Below are positions 52,431 through 61,305 of a stretch of DNA of 64,000 nt, in pieces. This stretch comes from Mucilaginibacter rivuli. GTDB lineage: Bacteria > Bacteroidota > Bacteroidia > Sphingobacteriales > Sphingobacteriaceae. The DNA lies in the NCBI RefSeq assembly GCF_019391655.1, contig NZ_JAHXPQ010000004.1, positions 1 to 64,000 on the forward strand, given 5' to 3'. The notes beneath the pieces were generated by a model that saw nothing but the letters and a program-made list of their open reading frames with translations, was not told the origin of the DNA and ran no database searches. A program made the translations under genes and the position numbers. Each line of letters starts with the position of its first letter. Within the stretch, counting starts at the first letter, position 1.

Positions 52431-53813
52431 ATGATAACAAGATATAATAACGCCTATAGAATTTTTATTTCTTTTTGCGATCTCTTTGCATTAAGTGCGG
52501 TGCAACTTATCCTAATTTACATTTACAGGGATTATGTAATTGCCAAACCGGACTTTTATATCGTATCATATATATACCAAATCATGGTATGGTTAATATG
52601 CTCTTATCTTACCGGAGTGTATGTAAATAATGATTTTACGGATTTTTCACGCAATTTTAAACGGTCAGGAAGTGCCTTTCTTATCTTTTTATCCCTGGTT
52701 CTTTTATTCAACTTTTTTCTTCCATACTATAACAGGCAATTTGTAATTTTTAGTGCGGTGGGTTTTATAACATACCTGTTTTTAAGCCGGGCGCTAATTG
52801 TAGGTATTAACTTTTTCATGTACCAGGATGATAACGCGAAGAAAAAAATTATAATAATTGGTTATAATGAGCTTTCGGATACCATTGTTCATCACTTTTC
52901 GCAGCTCAACAAAACGGTATTAATTAAAGGCTATTTTGATTATAAAGAGAATGCAAAGCATATACCCAACCTTCCTTTTTTGGGGAAAGTTGAGGAATGT
53001 TTTGCCTATTGTGTTGCCAACGAAGTATCCGAAATATATTGTACCCTTTCGCCCGAAAAAGATCCTGAAATATATAAGCTTTCGGAAAACGCGGAGCGTA
53101 ATTTTATCCGGTTCAAATTCGTGCCTGATTTGCGCTTATTTGTTAATCGCGAAATTAAATTAGATTACATACAAGATATACCCGTATTATCATTACGATC
53201 AGAGCCATTGGAAAGCAGTGCCGGCCGATTGAAAAAAAGGGTATTTGATATTGTATTCAGTGGTCTGGTATGCATCTTTTTATTATCGTGGTTAGTACCA
53301 ATTATTGCATTACTCATCAAATTAGATTCGCGCGGACCCGTATTTTTTGTTCAGCAACGATCAGGCAAAAACAACATACCTTTTCCATGTATAAAATTCA
53401 GGAGCCTTAAGGTAAATAAAGAATCGGACACGTTACAGGTAACCCGTAATGATAGCCGCTTTACAAAACTGGGTAGTTTTTTACGTAAATCGAGCTTAGA
53501 TGAACTGCCCCAGTTTTTTAATGTTATAATGGGGCATATGTCGGTAGTAGGTTCAAGGCCGCACATGCTTAAACATACCGATGAATACTCAAAAATATAC
53601 GATGAGTATATGATACGTCACTTCTTAAAACCCGGCATAACAGGCTGGGCACAGATACACGGTTTCAGGGGCGAAATCAAGGTAGATGAGCAATTAAGAA
53701 AAAGGGTTGAACATGATGTATGGTATATTGAAAACTGGACATTGGGTTTAGATATCAATATCATTGTTTTAACATTTTGGCTTACTGTAAAAGGCGATGA
53801 TAACGCTTTTTAA
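52431..53813 (+). CDS. Polyprenyl glycosylphosphotransferase (WcaJ/WbaP type)
   Basis: A 460-residue initiating sugar-1-phosphate transferase. Four N-terminal membrane helices (about 8-115), a CoA-binding-like middle domain (about 138-250: KIIIIGYNELSD), a re-entrant helix (about 270-293) and the catalytic C-terminus with FCIKFRSL-type and SLDELPQFFNVIMGHMSVVGSRPH (about 352-375). It loads the first sugar phosphate onto undecaprenyl phosphate and so starts the polymer. Its end overlaps the converging outer-membrane gene by four bases. Confidence 0.94.
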   Translation: MITRYNNAYRIFISFCDLFALSAVQLILIYIYRDYVIAKPDFYIVSYIYQIMVWLICSYLTGVYVNNDFTDFSRNFKRSGSAFLIFLSLVLLFNFFLPYYNRQFVIFSAVGFITYLFLSRALIVGINFFMYQDDNAKKKIIIIGYNELSDTIVHHFSQLNKTVLIKGYFDYKENAKHIPNLPFLGKVEECFAYCVANEVSEIYCTLSPEKDPEIYKLSENAERNFIRFKFVPDLRLFVNREIKLDYIQDIPVLSLRSEPLESSAGRLKKRVFDIVFSGLVCIFLLSWLVPIIALLIKLDSRGPVFFVQQRSGKNNIPFPCIKFRSLKVNKESDTLQVTRNDSRFTKLGSFLRKSSLDELPQFFNVIMGHMSVVGSRPHMLKHTDEYSKIYDEYMIRHFLKPGITGWAQIHGFRGEIKVDEQLRKRVEHDVWYIENWTLGLDINIIVLTFWLTVKGDDNAF

Positions 53814-55432
53814 TGCGATGTAATTCCATCGGTATAAAAATTCCTGAAAGAGCTGCGTAATCCAAATGTTATCATAGGCGATTGATGATCGAAGGCACTG
53901 TTTTTCTCATCACGATAAATTGCACCTAACTCTAAACGGAGGTTATATTTTGGATTTAAAATATAAGCGATCCGCCCTTCCAGGTAATAAAAATTGGTGC
54001 GTAAACCCTGCCCGGTAAAATTATCTGATTGTTTAGCAGGCACCTGGTATGACCGGAATATATCCTTACCATAATTAAGCCCGTTTATATCCAAGCCATA
54101 ATAAGCATAATTTATTTGACCATGCAGATCAAAGCGCCCTATCGAGTAATTTACAATGCTTAGCCACTCCCTAAAGTTAGCACCAAACGGATGTGCTAAG
54201 GGCTCATTGTATTGCGAATAATTTCTGAAAGATTCTGTTTCCGAATAGGTGTATGGCTTAGCTGTATTATATTCAACCAGGTAGTTTAAGCCTTTAACCT
54301 TAAGCAAGTCGGCACCACGTAAACCCAATTGCCAGCCATATTTATTGCGCGGACTCCCATTGTTGGAAAAGAAATCTTTAGCCTGGAACTCCGTTAAAGC
54401 AAACTGACCATATATTATATTCTTATCTGCGAATTTCCACTTACCTGTTAAGCCCAGGCCTGCTTTATCAGGCGAACCATGCGAGGCTTCAATGGGCCGC
54501 ATAAAGTTGAATGGATTTAAATAGCTATAATCAACCCCACGTTTATTCCCCACGCTGTCCTGATCGGCTGATACTACCGAATCAAAGAAACCGATAGTTA
54601 CCCTGTTACTAATGTTCCAATCAAGGTAATGAAAATAGCCCCATTTTATTCTGTTATCAGTACTGCCGGGTACTTTGGTGCTTATGCCATCTTCAAATTT
54701 GGCTAACATTGCCATATATTTTACACTGCCTAAACTAAACGTAACTTTTGCAAAAGGATAGGGTGAGGCGTAATCCGACAGGAGCATTGATCTGTAACCA
54801 TCACCAATAAAGGTTTTATCCTGCCCTACGGTAAAGTTTACATATTTAACAGGAGTGTATGATAAAGCTCCCGTATAGTACGACCAATCCGTTACCCCAT
54901 TTGCATAACCGGTAACCCGCGTTTGCCCGGGTACAACTCCAACAGTGTTTGCATAAGTGGCAACATAATCAGCAAATGATGCACGGTTGTTAAAGCCGGC
55001 CGCATAAAAAGAAAGCTTACTGCCAATTGTGCCGCCAACCTGATAGCCTAAAGTTGTTTGCCAGGTACTTTTGTTTGCAGTAAAATCATACCCTGTTACC
55101 AGGTCGGGTAAAATGTCAGCATATACCGTATAACCGGGTTGCTGTACATCAACCAAATGCTCATTCAATAATTTACGTTTACCCCAACCCTTAGCACCCT
55201 GCTTAACGCCCGATAGCATCAGCGAGTCGTAAGTGTGTTTTATCAAAGTATCATCAATAAAATATGGTTTAATGCTACTATGAAAGTTTGTTTTGACCGA
55301 GTATACATCAGCATTAAATTTCTGATAGAACTGGTATGAATAGGGCTGATATATAGCTTGCGCATTCACTTGCTTTAGGCCAAATGCAATTAATATAACA
55401 GTTAATATAATACGGTATCTTTTTATAAACAT
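53810..55432 (-). CDS. Outer-membrane beta-barrel protein, paralogue A
   Basis: A 540-residue exported protein (signal about 1-25, ending NAQ; start taken as MFIKRY at 55432). The mature part starts IYQPYSYQFYQKFNADVYS and has many Tyr/Phe-rich strands with TFIGDGYRSMLLSDYASPYP (about 200-220), consistent with a beta-barrel of the Wzi-like or gliding-motility barrel type. It is a tandem paralogue of the next gene, sharing these blocks almost exactly. The position inside the polysaccharide locus suggests surface attachment of the polymer, as for Wzi; this is inference. Confidence 0.75.
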   Translation of the reverse strand: MFIKRYRIILTVILIAFGLKQVNAQAIYQPYSYQFYQKFNADVYSVKTNFHSSIKPYFIDDTLIKHTYDSLMLSGVKQGAKGWGKRKLLNEHLVDVQQPGYTVYADILPDLVTGYDFTANKSTWQTTLGYQVGGTIGSKLSFYAAGFNNRASFADYVATYANTVGVVPGQTRVTGYANGVTDWSYYTGALSYTPVKYVNFTVGQDKTFIGDGYRSMLLSDYASPYPFAKVTFSLGSVKYMAMLAKFEDGISTKVPGSTDNRIKWGYFHYLDWNISNRVTIGFFDSVVSADQDSVGNKRGVDYSYLNPFNFMRPIEASHGSPDKAGLGLTGKWKFADKNIIYGQFALTEFQAKDFFSNNGSPRNKYGWQLGLRGADLLKVKGLNYLVEYNTAKPYTYSETESFRNYSQYNEPLAHPFGANFREWLSIVNYSIGRFDLHGQINYAYYGLDINGLNYGKDIFRSYQVPAKQSDNFTGQGLRTNFYYLEGRIAYILNPKYNLRLELGAIYRDEKNSAFDHQSPMITFGLRSSFRNFYTDGITSH

Positions 55433-55448
55433 AGTTGTATCCTGTATT

Positions 55449-57068
55449 TTAAAAATCATGATAAAGATTTCTGAAACTGCTTCTCAACCCAATTGTGATC
55501 AGCGTAGTTTTTGTTGTCGATAAGTTATTGGTTTCTTCCCTGTACAAACCGCTCAGCTCTACCCTTAAGTTAAACTTCGGGTTAAGCATATACGATACCG
55601 TACCTTCGGCATACTTCAAACTTGTGGCCAATCCTTGCGTGGTAGACGCGTTACCGGCCGGTAATGAAACATTATCAGCCTGGGTTATATCTTTACCATA
55701 ATTTAAACTATTTGTATTAAGCCCATAACGGCTATAAATAACCTCTCCCTGAAAATCAAATTTACCAACCGAATAATTCATAATACCTAACCACTCCTGG
55801 AAGTTTGCCCCAAATGGATGCGCCAGCGGCTCTGAAAAATTAGCATAGCTAACAACGGGGTTTTGGTTTGCATAAGTGTAAGGCGATGCGGTATTGTATT
55901 CAAATAAATAATTTAAGGTATTAACTTTAAACAGATCAGCCCCTCTAAATCCAAGCTGATATGCAGTGCGTGTATCACTGCTGCCCGTGCTCTGGTCAAA
56001 AAGTAACTGCCCATACACTGTAGTTTTACTTAACACTTTATATTTGCCGTTAAAGCCAAATAAAGCATGATCGGGTATAGGGCCGCCGGGGCCTAATGAT
56101 GGTACAAATAAAACAGGGTTGATATAATTAAAATCAAACCCGTGGCGGTTACCCTTATCGTCAGTTTCGGCTGCAATTAAGGCATTAAAAAAACCGGCGG
56201 ATAGCTTGTTGGTTACGTTCCAGTCGATATAATGGAATACGCCCCATTTTCTTCTGTTACTTGGTCCGCTCTTGTTCAGGTCAAACGTAACGGCACGCTG
56301 ATCATCCATATAAGCCCACATGGCCATGTATTGCACTTTGCCAAAATCAGCTTTTAAACGCAATAAGGGGTAATTTGCTGCATAATCCGATAACAGCACA
56401 GAACGGTAACCATCACCAATAAAGGTTTTATCCTGCCCAAGCTCAAAACTTAAATTTTTGCTTGGGGCAAACCCAATCATACTGGTTACGTAAGACCAAT
56501 CGCTGCTATTTTTAATGCTACTTTGCCCGATAAGCGATCTGTCGGGCGCTTGCCCCGGAACAACTTTAACCGTGTTGATATAGTTTTGCACGTAGTTGGC
56601 AAACTTACCCTGGTTTTCAAAACCGCTGGTATAAAAAAAGAATTTTGAACCTATTGTGCCCCCTGCCTGGTAGCCCCGCGTGTTCAAATTGGTACTCGTA
56701 CCTGCCTGAAACTCGCGGCCCAATTGTAAGTCGGTAATATAATCAAAGTAAAAAGTGTAATCTTCCTTTTTAATATCAACCATGTGCTGATCAAATAAAA
56801 TACGATGTAACCAACTTTTTTTTGGTGTATGTAAATCTGTATGCAGTAAGGAGTCGTATTTAAGTTTCAGAGCCGAGTCAGCAATACAATATGGTTTTAT
56901 CGCTGTATGTAATGCCGAACCTGTTGAATATATATCACTGTTCAATTTTTGATAGAACTGGTATGAGTAAGGCTGATATATGATTTGTGAATAAGCATTT
57001 ACAGTAAAACTTACAGTAATAAAAAAGACGGTAAATATTTTACAACACTCCGGTAATTTGTATTTCAT
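55449..57068 (-). CDS. Outer-membrane beta-barrel protein, paralogue B
   Basis: A 539-residue exported protein; the start MKYKLPECCKIF at 57068 gives a signal peptide ending AYSQ. It shares IYQPYSYQFYQKLNSDIYS, TFIGDGYRSVLLSDYA and the C-terminal GLRSSFRN with paralogue A, 16 bases downstream, so the pair arose by tandem duplication. It heads the two-gene unit and is divergent from the second wza. Confidence 0.75.
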   Translation of the reverse strand: MKYKLPECCKIFTVFFITVSFTVNAYSQIIYQPYSYQFYQKLNSDIYSTGSALHTAIKPYCIADSALKLKYDSLLHTDLHTPKKSWLHRILFDQHMVDIKKEDYTFYFDYITDLQLGREFQAGTSTNLNTRGYQAGGTIGSKFFFYTSGFENQGKFANYVQNYINTVKVVPGQAPDRSLIGQSSIKNSSDWSYVTSMIGFAPSKNLSFELGQDKTFIGDGYRSVLLSDYAANYPLLRLKADFGKVQYMAMWAYMDDQRAVTFDLNKSGPSNRRKWGVFHYIDWNVTNKLSAGFFNALIAAETDDKGNRHGFDFNYINPVLFVPSLGPGGPIPDHALFGFNGKYKVLSKTTVYGQLLFDQSTGSSDTRTAYQLGFRGADLFKVNTLNYLFEYNTASPYTYANQNPVVSYANFSEPLAHPFGANFQEWLGIMNYSVGKFDFQGEVIYSRYGLNTNSLNYGKDITQADNVSLPAGNASTTQGLATSLKYAEGTVSYMLNPKFNLRVELSGLYREETNNLSTTKTTLITIGLRSSFRNLYHDF

Positions 57069-57478
57069 ATAAAAGAATATGTTGTTTGCAGGCTTATGTA
57101 ATATCAAAACAGATGGTTTATATAAAAAAATCAAAACTAAGCAATAAAGGTAAGAGGTTTTTAAAAGAGTGTTAATGATTCGATTTAATTTTTAAAACAT
57201 TATAATTTAAATATTGTTCTGCCCTGGGTTAATAAAGTTAAAATGCAAACTTTCTATATTAGTTTAAACGTGTCAATTTATTATATTTGATTGTTGAAAA
57301 AGTTTATTAAAACTACAGGCAAGGTCATATTAAATTTAAGCACAGGTGTTTTATGATGATTAACGTTATGTTAATAGTTCAACAAGTTTTCATTTTCCCC
57401 ACCGAAACAATAAAGTCAGAGTTTGATATCAAATAATTTTGATATATTCGTAAAATTTAGTGCATATAATTAAATCGA
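57069..57478 (+). promoter_or_regulatory. Long divergent promoter region of the second export set
   Basis: 410 AT-rich bases without a gene. TATATTTG (57282-57289) matches TAnnTTTG. GTTTAAAC (57262-57269) and TTTGATATCAAA (57422-57433) are perfect palindromes and may be regulator sites. A leader of nearly 190 bases before wza 2 would be available for control by the UpxY-like antiterminator encoded downstream. Confidence 0.4.
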
Positions 57479-58276
57479 ATGCTTAAAACCAACAAAATAG
57501 TTGTAAATAGTATAATATTGTGCTTGTGTATTTCTGTATTTAGCGCTTGTTCATACAAAACAAAAAACGTTTTTTTTAAAACTGATAAACAAGTACCCTT
57601 AGATTCTGTAAAAACTGTTTACGTTGTACAACAAGGTAAAAAAGTAAATATTGGCCCCCACCGTATTGAGCCCGGCGACAGGCTTTCGATCAAAAATCTT
57701 TCAAACCCATTATTGATCAGTGGCGAACCTGCTGCGGCCGGAGTAGGCACGGAGCAAAATTACCAGGTTGGCTTAGACGGGCAGGTTATTGTACCTGTTA
57801 TTGGCCGCATAAACCTTATCGGTTTAACTATAGTTGAAGCTTCAAAAAAGCTGCAGGAGTTGTATAGTACCGGCGCTATCGGGCTTGCAAACCCGGTTAT
57901 CGAAGTAAAAGTGGTCAATATGCAGGTAACTGTTTTAGGAGAAGTACGCAACCCCGGCAATTTTGTACTTGAGCATGAAGAAACAGACCTGATCCAATTA
58001 CTGGGCCAGGCAGGCGGAACAGATACACGTGCCGACCTGCGACAAATAAAAATTGTACGTGGTGATAAGCTTGATCCGCAAATTTTACTGGTAAACCTCA
58101 GGAACAGCAATACGTTAAAAGACCCGCGGTTAACCATACAAAACCACGATATAGTTTACGTAGAACCAGCCAAACTTAATGGCACAGGCGATCAGTTACA
58201 GGGTTTTACATCTATTTTACAACCACTACTCTTAGTATTAAATGCTTTGGTTTTAGTGATAGCGCTTAGAAGATAA
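57479..58276 (+). CDS. Polysaccharide export lipoprotein, Wza-like (set 2)
   Basis: A 265-residue lipoprotein (lipobox VFSAC, Cys about 23) with a Poly_export domain (about 55-145: VGLDGQVIVPVIGRINLIGLT) and a SLBB domain (about 148-225: VTVLGEVRNPGNFVL). A C-terminal hydrophobic helix closes it. It is a second copy of the role played by the gene at 41643, but clearly diverged. Wzc 2 follows after one base. Confidence 0.93.
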   Translation: MLKTNKIVVNSIILCLCISVFSACSYKTKNVFFKTDKQVPLDSVKTVYVVQQGKKVNIGPHRIEPGDRLSIKNLSNPLLISGEPAAAGVGTEQNYQVGLDGQVIVPVIGRINLIGLTIVEASKKLQELYSTGAIGLANPVIEVKVVNMQVTVLGEVRNPGNFVLEHEETDLIQLLGQAGGTDTRADLRQIKIVRGDKLDPQILLVNLRNSNTLKDPRLTIQNHDIVYVEPAKLNGTGDQLQGFTSILQPLLLVLNALVLVIALRR

Positions 58277-58277
58277 T

Positions 58278-60665
58278 ATGGCCGAAATTCAGGAACAGGG
58301 TGCTATTTCACCTAAAAAAATTGATATAAACCGCATTATTATAATCGGTTTAAGCAGGTGGTATTGGGTAGTAAGTTCAATAACGATATGCCTTTTTGCG
58401 GCTTATATTAATTTAAGATATACGCCCAACACCTATCAAACAGCAACTACCATTAAACTGGAGGATAAAAAATCAGCCCTTGCCGATCTGCTTTCTTCAG
58501 CATCAGGTACCAACGCTGCCGATCCTGTACAAACAGAGTCTTATATCCTTAAATCGCAAACGTTAATAGAGCGTACCCTTAAAAGCCTCAATTACAGTGT
58601 GGCTTTTTACAAAAAAGGAGCTGTTTTATTATCAGAAACGTACCCGTATCAACCGTATCAAATTGATATACTATCAATTGATAATATAAATGGCGTATAT
58701 CCGGCATATACCATTGAACCCATAAACAACGATTCGTTTTTGTTGTCTTATCTTCATGCCAATAAAAATGTTAAGGTACGTTACGGTTATAACCAGGTTA
58801 TCACTTACGAAGATCTTAAGTTTAGGATACATAAACCGTTAAATACTACCGGGGCTTATATATTTCGCTTCAATAATGCACGTGCTTTAATGGGAAGAGT
58901 GCGCAACAACCTCATTGTTAATGAAGTGAGCAGGGGCTCAAACATATTGCTTATTACCTTAACCGATAATAATTTTAATTTTGCTGCCGATTTTTTAAAT
59001 GAACTAACTCATGAGTATCAATCTTACAACCAGGAGTTACGCACCCAATCTGCAACGCAAACGCTACAGTTTATTGATAACCAGTTAGACGATCTGGCCA
59101 TTAAAGTTAATTCATCGCAAACTGCCCTTGCCGATTACCAAAAGGATAAAGGGATGATCAACGTTAGCGATGCATCGTCCTTAGCTATTAGCCAACTCAC
59201 TTCGTTCGAATCCCAGAAAAGCCTGCTCGAGATTCAAAGCCTGGCCATTAATCAGCTGGAACGGCAGGTTAATGCCGGCAAAGGCCAAATCAGTTACAAT
59301 TTTAATGTTGAAGGAGCATCAGATCCGCTATTGATCGGCCTGGTTGGGCAATACAATAGTGTAATTTCCGAAAAGGCAGAAAAAGAACTTACTTATAAGC
59401 CAACCTCAACCGTTATTGCAGCAATAAATCAAAAGCTTATTGAAATACAGCAATCTATTCTTTCAAACATCGCATCAACCCGTAAAAGGATAGCCAGTAC
59501 CATAGCCTATTTAAATAACCAGGTTTCAACAACAAACGGCAGCATACATACTTTGCCAAATGTTCAAAAGAACATTATAAAACTAACCCGTGATTTTAAC
59601 ATTAACGAGAAGGTATTTACCTACTTAATGGAAAAAAAGCTGGAAACCCAGGTAAACCGCGCAAGTTTATTACCAGGCTCTACCGTAGTTGAGAAAGCTA
59701 CGCCAAACGAAAGGCCCATTGCTCCCGTGCGTAATAAAACCTATATGTTTGCCTTTGCTATAGGTTTATTAATACCTGTATTGCTTATTATATTGATCAG
59801 GTTATTTAACCCATATATCAACTCTATCCAAACTGTTGAAGAGTTATCCAATACGCCTGTATTAGGTATCATCAGAAGATATCCGGGTAAAATAGATCCA
59901 TTTAACAGGCAACTGCTATCTACAGTTAAATTAAGAACAGTATTTGCCGAATCGGTTAGGGCGGTTAGAACCAGCCTGAGTTTTATGGCAAAAGATATGG
60001 GTGCCCAGGTTATTGGTGTAACATCAGAAATAGCCGGCGAGGGTAAATCATTCGTATCCATTAACCTTGCCATTACCTTATCCTATTTAGATAAAAGAGT
60101 AGTTGTAATTGGTACAGATTTAAGGCGTTCAAAATTACACCTCACTTTTGATATATCTAATAAAACAGGGTTAAGTACCTACCTTGATGGCAAGAGCACC
60201 CTGCCGGAGGTTATACATAAATCAAAACTTAACTATCTTGATTTTATTCCATCGGGCCCGGTACCAACCAACCCTTCGGAGATGCTGCACAGCAAAACAA
60301 TGCACGATCTGATTGTTATGCTAAAAGATAAATACGATTACATTTTTCTGGATAATGCACCGGTTGGCTTAGTGTCTGATGCGATGCCGCTGTTAAAGCA
60401 ATGCGACATAAACCTCTTTGTTATCAGGGGGGGCATATCAAAACTATCATCAGTGGCACTGGCCGATTCATTACGAAGTGAATTGAGATTAGATAACCTG
60501 GTGATGGTTGTAAACGGATTTAAGGAGGATGCAATTTATGATAACTACTATGTTTCTAACAAACGTAAGTACGATGGATATTACGGTACTTACAATCTTT
60601 CATCGGGCTATTACACTGATGAAGAAGTACAGCAACCATGGTGGAAATTCTGGAAAAAATCATAA
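58278..60665 (+). CDS. Wzc-like tyrosine kinase/chain-length protein (set 2)
   Basis: A 795-residue co-polymerase and BY-kinase. Membrane helices near 26-46 and 490-512 flank the periplasmic Wzz/GNVR domain. The ATP site is intact: GEGKS with Lys590, Walker A' VVVIGTDLRRS, Walker B DYIFLDNAP. The C-terminus has a dense Tyr cluster (about 753-785: DNYY, KYDGYYGTY, GYY) for autophosphorylation, which controls chain length and export. It contrasts with the degraded paralogue at 42444. Confidence 0.95.
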   Translation: MAEIQEQGAISPKKIDINRIIIIGLSRWYWVVSSITICLFAAYINLRYTPNTYQTATTIKLEDKKSALADLLSSASGTNAADPVQTESYILKSQTLIERTLKSLNYSVAFYKKGAVLLSETYPYQPYQIDILSIDNINGVYPAYTIEPINNDSFLLSYLHANKNVKVRYGYNQVITYEDLKFRIHKPLNTTGAYIFRFNNARALMGRVRNNLIVNEVSRGSNILLITLTDNNFNFAADFLNELTHEYQSYNQELRTQSATQTLQFIDNQLDDLAIKVNSSQTALADYQKDKGMINVSDASSLAISQLTSFESQKSLLEIQSLAINQLERQVNAGKGQISYNFNVEGASDPLLIGLVGQYNSVISEKAEKELTYKPTSTVIAAINQKLIEIQQSILSNIASTRKRIASTIAYLNNQVSTTNGSIHTLPNVQKNIIKLTRDFNINEKVFTYLMEKKLETQVNRASLLPGSTVVEKATPNERPIAPVRNKTYMFAFAIGLLIPVLLIILIRLFNPYINSIQTVEELSNTPVLGIIRRYPGKIDPFNRQLLSTVKLRTVFAESVRAVRTSLSFMAKDMGAQVIGVTSEIAGEGKSFVSINLAITLSYLDKRVVVIGTDLRRSKLHLTFDISNKTGLSTYLDGKSTLPEVIHKSKLNYLDFIPSGPVPTNPSEMLHSKTMHDLIVMLKDKYDYIFLDNAPVGLVSDAMPLLKQCDINLFVIRGGISKLSSVALADSLRSELRLDNLVMVVNGFKEDAIYDNYYVSNKRKYDGYYGTYNLSSGYYTDEEVQQPWWKFWKKS

Positions 60666-60680
60666 TTTAACAAGGCTGAT

Positions 60681-61193
60681 ATGTTGAGTACCCAAAATAC
60701 ATACTCGTGGTACCCTGTTTATACTAATCCCCGGGCCGAAAAAAAGGCATTTGATCAACTAAACAAAAAAGGGATAGAAACCTATTTTCCTACTCAAAAA
60801 ACATTGAAACAATGGAGTGACCGGAAAAAATGGGTTGAAGAACCCCTGTTCAACTCGTACCTTTTTGTTAAGATATCAGAAAAAGAATATACTGATGTAC
60901 TGCAAACTAACGGCGTATGCCGCTTTGTATACTTTTCGGGCAAGGCATCTTTTATTCCCGAGCAGCAGATCAACAATATAAAATTGCTTACAAGCAACGC
61001 TATCCCATTTGAAATTATTGATCCGGGATATAAAAAGGGAGAAAAAGTGCGTGTTAAAACAGGCCCTATGCAAGGCTTAACCGGCGAACTGATAGATTTT
61101 AGGTTACAAAAAAAAATGCTGATACGGCTGGAGCATATTAGCCATGCCTTATTGGTTGAAATACCTATGGCTTTTATAGAGCCATATTTTTAA
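60681..61193 (+). CDS. NusG-family antiterminator (UpxY-like)
   Basis: A 170-residue specialised NusG. The NGN domain (about 8-108: WYPVYTNPRAEKKAFDQL and FNSYLFVKI) is followed by a KOW motif (about 118-145: GEKVRVKTGPMQGLTGEL). In Bacteroides, UpxY proteins let RNA polymerase read through the leader of their own capsule operon. Here it lies third in the export set 2 operon instead of first, so it may act on the downstream synthesis genes or the whole locus. Confidence 0.9.
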   Translation: MLSTQNTYSWYPVYTNPRAEKKAFDQLNKKGIETYFPTQKTLKQWSDRKKWVEEPLFNSYLFVKISEKEYTDVLQTNGVCRFVYFSGKASFIPEQQINNIKLLTSNAIPFEIIDPGYKKGEKVRVKTGPMQGLTGELIDFRLQKKMLIRLEHISHALLVEIPMAFIEPYF

Positions 61194-61200
61194 ATATATC

Positions 61201-61219
61201 ATCACTATTATTTAGTGAT
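61201..61219 (+). terminator. Weak attenuator-like hairpin
   Basis: ATCACTA (61201-61207) pairs with TAGTGAT (61213-61219), then TTTGG. It is a candidate site for the antiterminator just upstream. A second hairpin, AAGCCA/TGGCTT, lies at about 61262-61277 before the next gene. Confidence 0.35.
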
Positions 61220-61305
61220 TTTGGGTCAGCCGCATAAACTAAAAATGTGACTGAGGGGGCGAAGCCATGTATGGCTTACATTAATTACGATTAAAACAAC
61301 AGTAA

